A stretch of 64,000 nt of DNA from Mytilus californianus (GCF_021869535.1 NW_026262593.1:56223318-56287317); one strand, 5' to 3'; shown: positions 23,690-36,196, numbered from the stretch's first letter. The notes: generated by a model not told the origin, from the sequence alone. Translations and numbers: made by a program.

Positions 23690-24065
23690 TCCAAAATATT
23701 AGATGTTTATAACCTCCCTTTCATGAGACAAAATTTCATGACAACCCATCTATGAAATATAGTCTCAATATACACAATATATAATATCGGATAACATCCC
23801 TTTAACAAGACAAAATTTCACGCTATCCATCTATGAAATATTGTCTGTACATGGACAAAATTTCATATGGAATTTTGTCCTTCTGTGGACATTATTCTAT
23901 AGATGGGGACATAATTTCATGATACAAAATCGTGAAATATTGTCTTGGTGGACAATATTGTTTTGCGGGATAATATTGTCTTGGGGGACAATATTGTTTT
24001 GCGGGATAATATTGTCTTGAGGGACAACATTCTCACATAGGACAATATTTTTCTTTGCAATACAA
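23690..24065. repeat. array of inverted GACAAAATTTCAT / ATGAAATATTGTC words with a 36-bp tandem core
   Basis: The words 'gacaaaatttca' and 'tgaaatattgtc' (mutually near-complementary) recur at least seven times. From 23950 a 36-bp unit ('ggacaatattgttttgcggg' plus 'ataatattgtcttggg') is present twice plus a partial third copy. The 62-codon minus-strand ORF over it (PQDNI/PQNNI repeats) is simply this unit translated. Confidence 0.85.
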
Positions 24066-24279
24066 TCCCTTCTTTTCCTATCCATATTCTATTTTATAAA
24101 TTTCATTTTAAAATACTTTACCCGTTTTATAAATACATTTAGTGCTATGGCATTCCATCTGCTATAAAATACTCTTCTGGGCGCAGCTTGATACAACCGC
24201 TGAGGTTGAGCCATAAACAGTTAGGGCAAGTATGGACACTACATTCAAGCTTGATACAGCTCTGAATTTGTATTGTGAT

Positions 24280-25755
24280 TAAATATTTGACACAATATAG
24301 ATTTTTGACACAGAATGAATGTGGTCAAAGAACTGAAAATTTTGAAATTTAAATTTTACCTATTATGGTCCAATATCCAAAATCTAAATACACGTTAGTT
24401 TCAGCAAATCCAAGTACATGAAGAATTTAATTTATCTATTTATTGATGGACAAAATTAACTTAGTTTTAAAAGGGGTGCGCTTCATAACAATTATATATA
24501 GCATTCTGCTAATTAATTTATACAAAATAACAAACAAACCTACCACGAAGTTCTTCAAAATATTTACAAAAACAATTTCCAAAATATCATTCATCACTTA
24601 TCCAATGTCTTTAAAAACTCTATAAAACTTACATTTATTTTTCAAAATATCTAATAATGAACAGTAAATTTCAAACTATATTTATACATAATTTCTAAAA
24701 TTAGAATATGATGCGGTTTCAATTTTTCGCTAAGAATCTTCTTTCAATTTCTATTAATTGTGCAACACATTTCTGAAATTGGATTGTGATACAATATTTT
24801 ACATAGCATAGGTTTCTGACACAGAATGAATGTGGCCTCAGAACAAAAAATTTGCACTGGGCCATATACCTTTAATGGTCCAATATAAAAAATCTAAATA
24901 TATGGTTAGATTCAGCATATCAAAGGACCCCAAGAATTCATTTTTTTATGAAATCACACGAAGTTTAATTGTGGACCCTTTTGACCGCATTGTTGACCAA
25001 TTTGATTATGAGGCCCAAAATCAAAAATCTGAATACATGGTTTGATACAGTATTTCGAAGAACCCAATAAATAAATTTTTTTGTTAAAATCAAACTAAGT
25101 TTAATTTTGGACACTTTGAAACTTAATGTAAACCAATTTGAAAACCGGGTTCAAAATAAAAAATCTAAATACACGGTTAGATTCAGCATATCAACGAACA
25201 CCAAGAATTCAATTTTTGTTGAAATCAAACAAAGTTAAGTTTTGGACCCTTTGGACCTCAATGTCAATGAATGTGAACCAAGTTAATAATACTGTCCAAA
25301 AACAAAATCTAAATACATGTTAGATTCAGCATATTAAATGACTCTAAGATTTCAAGACTTTGAATTAAACCCCATTGAAATTGGTCAAGAAATAAGCAAT
25401 GTATACGAAGTATTACAAAAGTTTTTTTTTTGCCCCTTTTTCCTAAACATTCAGGACCATAACCCCCAAAATTAATCCCAATCTTCCTGTTTTGGTATGA
25501 AACCTTGTGGTACAATTTCATAGAAATCCAAAGAATTTTCTCTCCCTTTTTTGGCCCTTTATTCCTAAACGGTTTGGGTTATGACCCCCAAAAGCAATTC
25601 CAACTTTCCTTTTGAGGTATGGAAATATGAGGTAAAATTTCATAGAGATCAATACACTTGTACTCAAGTTATTGTCTGGAAACCAAATGTCTTCCGACGA
25701 CGACGACGATGCTAACAACGTCATAACATTATACGACCGCAAAAACTTGAATTTT
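24280..25755 (-). repeat. dispersed repeat family R1, reverse orientation
   Basis: The reverse complement matches 4010-4960: 'tttctatgaaattgtaccac', 'gggggttatgg', 'gaccaatttcaatgg' and repeated 'tatgctgaatctaa' subunits of about 140 bp (cores near 24400, 24910, 25035, 25180 and 25330). It is longer than the first copy. ORFs within it are shadows. Confidence 0.75.
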
Positions 25756-26232
25756 TGCGGTCATATATAAATAACCTTCAATTAAAACTAAAATTTCGTT
25801 TATAAACAATTCATAAAGTATATGTCGTTACATTAATAAGAATTATTGCAATGGAACTGGATAAAATTGTTATTGTCAATGGACGTAAGTTGTGTATATA
25901 TTTTCAATTTGTTAGACAAACTTAATAATGTTTAATGAATATTTAAAATCATCGGCTTCTCTTGTGGCTTTAAATGTTCATAGATCAGGTATTGTCTATA
26001 ACCTGTTTTAAGAATGAGTGTAAATAACACAACCGCAAATACTAGTCTGTAATCAGTTAAGTAGCTTTCAATGGTATTTTGAAACTTAGTGCTTAGCAAA
26101 ACAAATAATGAAATATCTTTCCAGATTTAATATCATTTTGAATCAAAGTAAAACGCCCTAATGTATTGCTATGATATATTTGAACTCCTGGAACTTAGCT
26201 TTAAGACAAAAGTGTTGGAAAAGGATTATATC
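25756..26232. other. gene-free stretch
   Basis: No feature recognised. Confidence 0.6.
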
Positions 26233-26816
26233 AAGGTTCCTCATAACCTTTAGGCTAATATGGCCGTATTTACACCACGAATTTTACTCTGAGTACAGAC
26301 AAACCTGTGCTCCTGGAAAAGTTTTAAGGCATGGCAGGAACTAGATAATTAAATTTTAAATTTATTTTATGTTTCAGAATATTATGGACTTTTCTGGATT
26401 TTGCTATTCATTTTTTTTTCATTCCTGCAGAAGGTGCCAAAATAAACTAAGTTTGGAAAGAGGTTTGAGAAGCTCCTCTCATATAATAAATGTTGTGAGT
26501 AGTATTGATTAAAATGGACAATAGTTGGACAATAGACATCTGCAAACAATAGGTGATTTAAACTGTGTAACTGAGTGGACCGTTTCAAATGAAACTCATA
26601 TGTTTGTTTATTTTGCTATCTTCTGCAGATTGGAAAAAATGCACATCAGAATCCAGGTAAGTTTTTAATTTTCTAAAACATAGACTACATATAACTTTTA
26701 TATATCTAGGTACTATCATGCCTTAAAACTTTCCTAGATGCATCAGTTTGTCTGTACTCATAGTAAATTTGTGGTGTAAACATGGCCATATTTTTCCATT
26801 CCTTTTGATGAACCTT
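26233..26816. mobile_element. foldback/MITE-like element with about 115-bp inverted arms
   Basis: The left arm 26233-26347 (starting AAGGTTCCTC, ending AACTAGATA) pairs with the right arm 26703-26816 (reverse complement starting AAGGTTCATC, ending ACCTAGATA). Shared cores are 'tttacaccac', 'gagtacagacaaac' and 'aagttttaaggcatg'; arm identity is about 75 percent by eye. The 355-bp spacer has splice-like signals (see findings) but no long ORF. Confidence 0.75.
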
Positions 26817-27480
26817 AATAAATGGAGAGTCATATCTCAAAAATTGGCAGAATAAATTTATAAATAGAACTTTCTTAATTGTTCTTCTGAAAAAGTTTGT
26901 ATGGCGGTTTTAAAATGAAAATACAAAATGTAACAACTTGTACATAAAATTAATCATAGTCCAGGGCAAAACATTGACAGTGGGTTGTATTCTCAGTTCA
27001 AAGGCACCCGAATCGCACAAGCGCTATTTTATCAATGTCATATATAACCATTCGTTATTAATTTCTAATACATTTTGAAAATGAACTACGGATATAAAAA
27101 CAAGAACAGTCATGTGACCTTCGGCACAGTTATTTCTGTAACCCAGACAGGAACCATTATAATGGTGAAACATGGTAAAAAAAAAACTCAGATAGTTTAT
27201 GGTTCGTCATAGTTATTTGAAAAATTGAAAAAATAACATGTAATGATTTTTTTGAAATTTCGCTGTTCTCATGAGATATTTATTCTTTAATCTTATGCAG
27301 ATTCTACGATTTCAAGAGTAATCTCGCTTACAAAATGCATTCTACATAACTGATATCTCCTATGACCCGACAGATATTCAAAAACAATGATAATGTATGT
27401 GTGTTTATTTTTTGATACAACATTAGTAGTTATTTTACCGTAATGTAACTCACCATTCCTGGCTCGTTTTTATGAATATA
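26817..27480. other. gene-free stretch
   Basis: AT-rich, nothing recognised. Confidence 0.55.
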
Positions 27481-27484
27481 ACTA

Positions 27485-27795
27485 ATCAAACGCTTACCCT
27501 TCCGGAGCACCTGAGATTCCTCGTGTAGAGAGAGTGCCACGCTCTATGCACGTTAAGAACCCTTGTAACAACTGTTTGATGGGTACGGTAATAGGTGGAC
27601 TGTTGCAAAGCACAATTTCTGTCTACATCCTATATATCGTACCCTCATTTTCTAGTGGCAGTCTTAATATTCCACACATTCACCCGGACGGACTCTATTA
27701 CAGGACCTACCTATTCAATGTATTGTTAATTTTTTCTCATGCATGAAATATTTGCCAGTGGAAATTTGGCTGCCAACAATCAATCAATCAACAGA
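27485..27795 (+). mobile_element. SINE-like element with CAAT-type 3' end
   Basis: Ends with 'aaatatttgccagtgg', 'ctgccaacaatcaatcaatc' and 'aac', a conserved 3' tail of molluscan SINE-like repeats, related to the minus-strand copy at 5437-5748. Upstream 'gcacgttaagaacccttgta' and 'gcacaatttctgtctacatc' also look familiar from mussel sequences. The 70-codon ORF over it is a shadow. Confidence 0.55.
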
Positions 27796-28059
27796 AAACA
27801 TTACTTTTGAAGACGATTTTGGTATGATATCTGAAATTTTACCTTTGTTTTGGTAAGTTAAATCAATGATTTATAACTAATATACGTCCTTGGGTCAATT
27901 GAAAAAGAGGAAGTCCATAAAACAGTTATCAAACGCTCGACTATTTCAACAAACGCAGTTGATCGCAATTCTATAGCAAAATCAACCCATTCTTCTCTCA
28001 GTTTTGATATGACGACAACAAACCAAAAAAGATGCTTTTATGACACCGAAACCAAGCTA

Positions 28060-28262
28060 ACCTGAACCTAGTCTATTTGGACTATCCTGAACCAGGTAAT
28101 GGGTTGGGGTTCTCCAAATATGGCTATACAATCATTTTCGGTTATGTTTGTATTAGGTTTTGGACTCCCAATTATGTTTGTCTCGATCATCATTGATAAG
28201 GCATAATTTGTCGAAATGCGCACCTAGTGTTGTGAAATTGATACCGTACAATTTTAATATAA
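28060..28262 (+). repeat. dispersed repeat R3
   Basis: 'attttcggttatgtttgtat', 'taggttttggactccc', then 'atcattgataaggcataatt' and 'tgtcgaaatgcgcacctagt'. The second half is the same conserved line as in the 29769-29886 and 30303-30424 copies. Confidence 0.6.
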
Positions 28263-29679
28263 TGCTACAGAAAACGAAAGTAGAATATGAAAATTTAGTT
28301 TAAGATAGTTTATTCTTAAAATAAGAAAATAATACATACAAAATAACGATGGTTGTTAAATGTGTCACATCAAAGCAATCTCACACGGTTCTTCATTTGT
28401 TCCTTTTTCCTCTTTTGTGATTATTTTTCTCTTAATAAACAAGGAAATACTATTCGCAGGCCATTATAGTATTTATACGATTATTCACACGTGACTTTCA
28501 AAGTGGTTAATATAAACTTGTAATGTTAAGGCCAGTATTTTTGAGTGATTATAAAAATAACAGTATCGTTATATGATCCACTGAACTATGCGTTGAATTG
28601 GAGAAATATATTATATAGGTCTCTGGTTAAATGGATAATCAAAAAACCAGAATTGTAACTTATTTGAAGACTAATGTGATTTACCTCAGTCTATACCGGC
28701 GTATAGTTTTTACACGAATTGGTAAGGCAGACCGTGATGTAGTATGTCGTGAAATTGAAACATGGTTGATTAATTGTTTATTGTTGAGACAAGTCGAAAC
28801 GAGGAAGGTGAGAGCCGGGTGCAATGGTCCTGCTCCCGGCCTGAAGGTGGGAAAACCAATGCTTGTCCCCTAAAAGACACACTTGATAGTAAAGTCAATC
28901 ATTATAGATGGTTGGTATTGGATTTAAACACAATTATGAAATAGACTATCAAAGAATTTAGCTTTCTCTTGACAGGACAACAATCATGTCGTTGCCAGAA
29001 AATACAGTTCAGTTTCAGTTAAATTGGTTTCCAAGGTCCACTTAAAATTTTCAAACAAATATGTATAACTTTAAAATCTTAAGGAAAAATTCAGATACAT
29101 TCTTTTAATATATATATAGTGAAAGTTTTATATATTGTGCCAACACTATATAAGTATATCAATTTACATTTTCTTTGGTTCATACTTGAAACAATAAATT
29201 TACTGAATAAACTTTTTAATATGTGGAACGACGTTGATTGACCCTAACAACTTTCAATATATTGAAATACAAGTTGACTAAGCTTATTCCCTAGACTGTT
29301 TAACCTTCCTGAAACGACTTGTATCCTTATGCTGTCAAAGGAGACCCTTTATAAACAGACCAAAAGGATTGGTTAATTTAAACATTTTAATGTTTATTTT
29401 TTCCATTCCGGATTGTGGTCTGAATATAAAGAAATTGACATTGCAAGCAGGTTCACCAAACTGAAATGTAGTCTGGCTTTAAGTTGAAATTGAATTTGAA
29501 TTGGCTTTTAGTAGCTGCAAGTACTCTTAGATCGGTACTTTATTCTCTTGTCTTTTTACGAGTTTTGTTGGTGCTTTGTGTTGATCGAATGAGTCAAGCT
29601 CTTTACAAAAAAATGTTACAGCTTGTTTTGATGTTGTGCAGTTACACTACTAAGTTTTAAGCATGTGTAGGCATGACAC
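28263..29679. other. gene-free stretch
   Basis: Contains an 80-codon ORF (28631-28873) with somewhat higher GC (GCNGPAPGLKVGKP) but no domain, homologue or splice context that I recognise. Left unannotated as a gene. Confidence 0.5.
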
Positions 29680-29775
29680 ATTATGTATGTGTCTATTCCA
29701 AGTCAGGAGCCTGTAATTCAGTGGTTGCTCTTGGTAGCTATCTTTCATATTTGTTTTTCTTTTATTGTTCAAAAT
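29680..29775 (+). repeat. M1 repeat fragment
   Basis: 'ttccaagtcaggagcctgta', 'attcagtggttgctcttgg' and 'catatttgtttttctttta' form the 5' third of M1, cut off by the R3-type repeat at 29769. Confidence 0.65.
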
Positions 29776-29886
29776 TCAAGAGTCAATCCTATATTGAGGT
29801 AAATTATATGGCCTTCCAAATACCGTTTCGATTCCTAACATCACTGAAGAGACATTAATTGTCGAAATCCGGATATGCTGTACTAA
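29769..29886 (+). repeat. R3-type direct repeat, copy 1
   Basis: 'attgaggtaaattatatggc', 'cttccaaataccgtttcg', 'aacatcactgaagagacatt' and 'gtcgaaatccggatatg'. A second copy about 90 percent identical lies 530 bp downstream at 30303-30424. Confidence 0.85.
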
Positions 29887-30302
29887 TTTTTGCACCTTTT
29901 GTTTGCGATATACCATCTTTTCCGCAAGTTTATTGTTTTCTGTTTGGTACAAAATTAATAGTTAAGATCCATTTTGTTACATCTGGTGATTCGTTTATTT
30001 GGCAATCGCCAATGGCACTCAGCAGGGTTTAAGAACATCCGTTGTCCGACGTGCTATTCAACTGCGTTTTGTTAAAATAAACTTTTCACTGTTTTGGTCT
30101 TTTGGAAAAGGTTGTTTGTGCTGAGTCCTCTACGAAGAAATGTTTTTTTGCATGCACACGTATAAAAATTGCGGTTTTTTTTCATGCAAACATAGGTTTG
30201 AACGTTAATTTCAATTTAGACTTGTTTTTATTTTTTTCGTTTGGGCATGTAATATATTTGGCTTCGGGTTTATATGATCCGTTCATCTTATTTCGACTCT
30301 TC

Positions 30303-30424
30303 AAATCAAAATTGAAGAATCTATCCTAAATTGAGGTAAATTATATGGCCTTCCAAAATCCGTTTCAACTCCTAACATCACTGAAGAGACATTAATTGTC
30401 GAAATCCGGATATGGTGTACCAAT
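30303..30424 (+). repeat. R3-type direct repeat, copy 2, at the truncation point of a B-box gene
   Basis: Same line as 29769-29886. Its end, 'ggatatggtgtaccaatt', abuts B-box coding sequence (30425 onward, minus), marking the breakpoint of the truncated gene copy. Confidence 0.85.
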
Positions 30425-30713
30425 TGTCTTTATGTTTTTCTAAAACACAACGCGTACAACAAGGTTCGTTGTGAATGAAACCGTAGAAATCCAACTTTCG
30501 ATTGTGATCTTCACATTCCAGCTTGATGTTGGTAATAGACATTTGTAATTCTTGATTATCTTCTATTGGTATTGTCTTGTGATTTTTAGTCGCTTTCTGT
30601 CTTTGTTCGCAGTCTTGACATATCGCTTCTTCACATTCGGAACACCAAACGCTGGAAGATTTAGTCACGTGCAGGTTAAGGGAAATATCGCATGATGGTT
30701 GTGCTGTTGCCAT
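30425..30713 (-). pseudogene. B-box TRIM-like gene, truncated copy (first ~96 codons)
   Basis: ATG at 30713-30711 begins MATAQPSCDISLNLHVTKSS, almost identical to copy 1. The frame covers both B-boxes and stops resembling the family after CCTRCVLEKHKD, where repeat sequence begins. Zinc ligands are damaged: C11 is Ser and the C81 equivalent is Gly (FYGF). Three residues are missing between the fingers (CEQRQKATKNHKTI). Coiled coil and propeller are absent. The open frame runs 15 more codons into the R3 repeat to 30378. Because the flank 30714 onward is the duplicate of the copy 1 flank, this is the duplicated gene cut by a later deletion or insertion, not an independent retrocopy. Confidence 0.88.
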
Positions 30714-31839
30714 TTAAATTAAAATGCTGAAATTATAAGAAACAATCCACAATTTTGGTTTATACACATAACAATATCAAATTTTGCAACCATGAATAAT
30801 GTTTGAGCATCTGCAATTCTATGGCATTTGTGTATCTTAGTTTATTGGTTTGGCTATGGTTGCGTATTATTATTAGATAAAATTGGTGATTACCAACCTG
30901 CTCTCGTCTTTTTTCATTGTTAATTCATTAGAATGTACATAATGTGACAATTTCTTTTACAATAATGTTTCATAAGAGTATATCGAGGAAGAGTGGAATA
31001 TATTCGTCCATGCCAACCTTTCGATGAAGAACGACAGTCCTAACGTTACTATTGCATAAGGTGTTTTACAGATTGACGCAACGATTAATTGAAGTTTAGA
31101 AATTGGAAATTCGAAAAATTGTTCGCATTACTGTTATATAACAAATGCATAGTTACATTGTTGGAAAATATGCAAATTACTGTAAGACAAGGAACAGAAG
31201 GAACAATCAGACTCTCTGATTCCTTTTCTTGCTTTATATGGAGTAAAACCAAAATATATATTTTTTGACTTCATAGATATAGGGTTTTATCCTGCAATTA
31301 TATATTCACGCTTACATGTTTAGACTTAAGTCGTTCATAACATTTGACGAGGAACAGGATGTATTTACCCTTCCTGAGAACCTGAAATCACGCCCAGTTT
31401 TGTGTGGAGTTCGTGTTCCTCAGTCTTTCAAGTTTTATGTAGTGCTTGATTTAAAATGTATTTGAACCCATCAGTACTGTCAGGTATTATGATGTAAATA
31501 TATCCTTCTTTTTTCAACGACTTCTTTGTAATGCAATTTTACTAAAAAGCGTCTTGCGAATCTCTCGCATAAATCAAACAGTCGTATTATGCATATTTAC
31601 TTGTGCAATATAATATTTTAATTTGTTTTAGTTTTTACTCAGATAATCAAATTTTAAATTAAAGATGTTCCATCGACCGTTAAACATGTTTTAAAAATCG
31701 TCTAACTATAAGCTATATTCTTATGCTTAATTATTGTTTCTTTCTTCAAAGGTGTCTTTCAAAATATTTCAATATATCATTTGTGTTCGATACTTTCATA
31801 GCACATGTTTCATAAAGGTTTCTGTTCTGATGGTTTTGT

Positions 31840-32900
31840 TTTCTGAAATCTCTAAAAATTCATGAAACCTGAAAATTTGTGAAATTTAAATCTATTCGAA
31901 AGATCACAAACACGGTTGTTTAAGGAAATTAGCAAAATGAATTGACAAGAAATTAGTATAATGAGACAAAACCTATGATTTTATCATGAAATCTCTGAAT
32001 TCAGGAAACCTGATTTTTTTTTATGTTAATCTATTTAAAAGATTACAAATTAAAATTTCTAAAAACGTGAAACTGGAACATTTGTCAAATGTAAAATCTA
32101 TTTGCATGAAACATCACAAACTTATTTGTATTAGGAAACTGTAAAGATTCATTACCAGAAATTAGTATTTTGAGCTAAAAACTATTACTTTAAGGATTTT
32201 TATTAATTTTACCAAAAATATATACTGAATAAGTTGAAATATTTAAATTCACTCATAAAAACATATTTCTGATATCTTAGTCAAAAGCTTGCTTTAAAAT
32301 GCATCAAAAACTCCTTGATTGTTTTTGCGTCCAAAATGGCATCATATTAATAGTCTGCGAAGATTATAGTGGTGGAATCGCTGATTTTGGGATAACATTA
32401 TCGTTTTTTAATTAAAAAAAATCATAATAGTTATATCATGAATAACGAACCTCTTTTATTACAATGAAACTCTTTTTTAAACATTACACACGTGATTGTT
32501 TGTAGAAATTAATTCACCAAATTTCTTGACTAGAAATTAGTATGTTGAGACAAAAAAAACTAAGATTTATTTCATAAAATCTCTAAAATTATGAAACTTG
32601 AAAATTTGTCAAATGTAAAATTATTTAAAAGATCCCAAACATAATTGCATAAGGAAATTAACCAAATGAATTGACTAGTAATGAATATAATGAGACAAAA
32701 TCTAACATTTTTATCATAAAATCTCTGAATTCAGGAAACCTGAATTGTTTTTGAATGTTAATCGATGGAACATCATAAATAAAAATTTGTAAAAACAGGA
32801 AACCGGAAAATTTGTCATGTGTAAATCTATTTGAAACATCACAAACATATGTGTATAAGGAAACTGTAAAATTTCATTACCAGAAATTAATATTTTAAGA
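31840..32900. repeat. expanded tandem repeat, about 110-145-bp units
   Basis: About six diverged units carrying 'aaatctctgaattcagga', 'aacctgaaaatttgt', 'aaagatcacaaac' and 'agaaattagtataatgagac'. The matching place in copy 1 (12845-13160) has about three. The extra units lie at about 32450-32900. Confidence 0.65.
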
Positions 32901-35198
32901 AAAAACTATTTAAGTATTTTTTTTTCCAATATTACCCAACACATATACTGAATAAGTTGAAGTATTTAACATCACGCATGACAAACATATTTCTAATATC
33001 TTAGTCAAATTCTGTATCATTCTATTTATAAAAATATTATTTCTGCTGCATTGCATATGTTTCTACTAGACTAATGCTTGTAAAATGCATAACCCACTAT
33101 TCAGTGAACAATCTGTTAAACATGAGCTCTTAAGAGCGTCTTGCGTATTTCCTATACAAAGACGCAAACTGAATTATTTTTTTATTAACAATTGCACCAG
33201 ATGTAAATATAGAAAAAAATAATGTTCATTCAATATTAGACAGTAAAATATCTAAGACTACATATGATCCCTATGTCCATCATGTAACAAGAGACCTCCA
33301 CATCATTCAAGATTAAGAAGATTATAAACTTTGAAGGAAACGGATCGTAGTAAACAACATATCTATTTTGTGATAACTGATATTTATAAAAAAAAGTATT
33401 GTCAAACAGTTATTGCTTAAAATAAATCAACGTAATACATACTTTGTACAAAGGGGTTGTCAAACATGTCTCATTACTGCAAACTATACACTCAGCATCC
33501 GAGTCCCGTTATCTCCTGCGCTTTAAAATTACTTCAATGGTTACGGACTGTTATCTTACCCCTTATCAAGATTTATTTTTCGTATCACACTGTACAGGGT
33601 TTGATATGATGTAGTGATACAATAAATGCATTTATTTGGTTGGTCTATCATGAAATGTGTAGCGAAATTGTGACATTTGCATTGGCCTTTTCGTTATGTC
33701 AATGACGACTTTAAAAGGACACAGCGGACTACTTTTCCCCCTAGAAAACGAAATTTGTGAATTCTTTAAAAAAATACACAAAACGCTCCCGTGATAAACC
33801 TGAAATTATTATTTTTGTCAAATTTGATTAGATTTTGAAACATGTGAAATTTTAAAATCGTTAAAAATGTTAACAGTGATCTTGGTTTCTGACACAATTC
33901 TATGAATACGGGAAGCGGATTTATAGTTGAAGTAAAGCTTGTGGGAACAAAAATATTTCAACAGGATGAAATTAATATATAGCAATACTAATACGTTTCT
34001 GTATAGCTTGTTTTAGGTATTGCGCAAGATCACTTTTTAGAAACTGTTGCCGATGACTTTGCTGTATATAATATATTATTATCCATTGATAAATTATATT
34101 ATAATATTGTCAAGTAAAACAAAAAAATTGTAAAAGTATGATTTTTGAAAAAAAATATTCTATATTGATATAAAAACATGCGATTATTTCAACACAAATT
34201 CCTATGTAGCTACGTGCACTCTTTTGTAAACAATCTTTCTTTTTGAGTTATTTTTGAGAAGTTGTTTAGTATAAACTCCCTCATACTAAGTTGACTCTAG
34301 ATGCATTTGGCGATTCTTTCAAGATCCCTTTTTGTCATATAGTTCCTCGGGTATTCAGGTGTTTAAACATTCTTGGCTTTTGATTCGAGAGTACGTTGTG
34401 AAGGTGAATTCAATGAGGCTCTGTGAACGGTATGACGATAAATATAGTATTTGTCTTATTTTCTCTTTGCACAGAAGATGCATCGTGAAAACCATGTGAT
34501 TACTTAGAACAAGAGTAAAATCCTGAAAAAAACGCTCCAGACGCAGACATGTATCAGTATTATGTTCATCTACTGTAAAGGACGATGTAATTCTTTATCA
34601 GCAGGTAAATAAAATCGAACTTTTATTCAGTAACGCCGACCAATGTTTAAAACATCATAATTTATTTTTTTAATTTTTTTTTTTAATTCATGTATTGCAT
34701 AAATGTATGTTAGAGCTAAAAGTGTTTTGCATGTATTTGGTTTAACAGCATGTTCATTCATGTACTTTTTTTAATTTACTGATCTAGAGTTTTAAATGAT
34801 GCCTTGAGATCTCAAAAAACTAGTTTTACCTTGCCATATTTGAATGTGTCTGTCTAAGGTAAAAAGCATCCCCAAGATCTTGTGTATGTCAAATCTAAAT
34901 TAATCCTATTTTACTGCTATTTGGAGTGACATTTCGGTGTTATATTCACAACTTCCACAAGCTGGGGACTATTTCAACTTGAACTATTGTATATACACCT
35001 GTCTTTCAAAGAAGAATGTATTTTTCATCAAGATATATTTTAGTTATTTCTGTCGCAGGGTTGCTGTTTCATTGACATATACCCGACATAATAACCAAAC
35101 AAAAGACCTATACATGCTTTTAAAACAAAAATATTCACGACATTGTTTCATGTTCAAGTAAGTAGCTTTAAAGTATAAAAACAGGTAATGTATTCACA

Positions 35199-36196
35199 TA
35201 ATATAGACCTATATGGAGTTGTTTTCTTTTAGAACGATAGGCAATTCAACCCGGACGATACCAAATTTCAATAAAATTTGCTTCAAGGCTAAAATAATGA
35301 CCTATGTAATGTCATTTTTTTCCCTCATTAAAATGCAAACTATAATTTACTTAAACATTTAATTCGATTAATAGTTATCGTGTGTTGTTGCCAATTGGGG
35401 GTTTACTTTTAAATATTCTATCTTTGATAGGTTTAATGTATAAACAATCTTTTCCTCCGTTTATTAGACTGGAATACCAAAAATCGTCGTTGACGCAGTT
35501 TTACTTTCGAAACAAATTTTGTGAAGTTTTGTTAATTTATCGCTACAATAAAGGAACATTATGGGAGATGAATTTGATAATGCAAAACTTTTCATAACAC
35601 GTTTAAAACAAGCCAGATTTAACACATGCATGTGAAAGATTTCGAAATCTTATTGATTCACACTGTATTGGAAATCATACTTTTACCTACATGTATGGAT
35701 ATTCGTATTTCGTGTTACATGTACATGTATCACGATTTCGTGCTCTCTTCGTGCCAGTTCTTAACCTTTTACATCTATATACATATTTTACTCTCTAAAA
35801 ATGATCAAATGACAAAATATTCTTTTTGTCTATAGAATAACAGCCACGTAATTTATTTTTCATACACCGTTACCGAGTGGTAATTTGCTTCATGCAGTTA
35901 CAGATGTATGTTATTATGCCTAGATAAAATTTCTAAAGTTTATATCTAGATTAATAAGCGAGTGGTTTTTTTCACATTATAAATTAGCCGTAGGACGTAT
36001 TAAAACATGAACTTATCAGAAAGAATATCCCACTTAAGTGTGGCCGGAAAAATAGGTTGCAAATACTACAAATCTTTGCAGATATTAATATTTTTAACGG
36101 TATATAAGTCAGATAATGCATATTTTAAGGTTTTTCTTGTCGTATACCGAGGCGTGTTATACGACAAGAAAAATCTTAAAATATGCATTATCTATA
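35199..36196. other. about 1-kb insertion specific to duplication copy 2
   Basis: Absent from copy 1 between 'tattca' (about 15363) and 'cttattaacaatcaac'. It ends in a near-perfect hairpin (36111-36193). There are no terminal inverted repeats at its outer edges and no coding motif. Small ORFs at 35382-35597 and 35626-35835 are not recognised. It could be a non-autonomous element or an ancestral segment lost from copy 1. Confidence 0.55.
36111..36193. repeat. near-perfect 36-bp hairpin
   Basis: The left arm 36111-36146 (AGATAATGCATATTTTAAG...CTTGTCGTATA) pairs with the right arm 36158-36193 with one mismatch across an 11-nt loop (ccgaggcgtgt). Confidence 0.95.

Noticed and set aside
23897..24085. 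ORF with PQDNI/PQNNI peptide repeats
   Set aside because: Direct translation of a 36-bp tandem repeat; no start context or homologue.
28631..28873. 80-codon plus-strand ORF with GC-rich end
   Set aside because: Not recognised and no splice or poly(A) context; left as unannotated sequence.
35199..36196. Copy-2-specific insertion considered as an autonomous transposon
   Set aside because: No transposase or RT motif and no inverted ends at the borders; kept only as an insertion of unknown nature.
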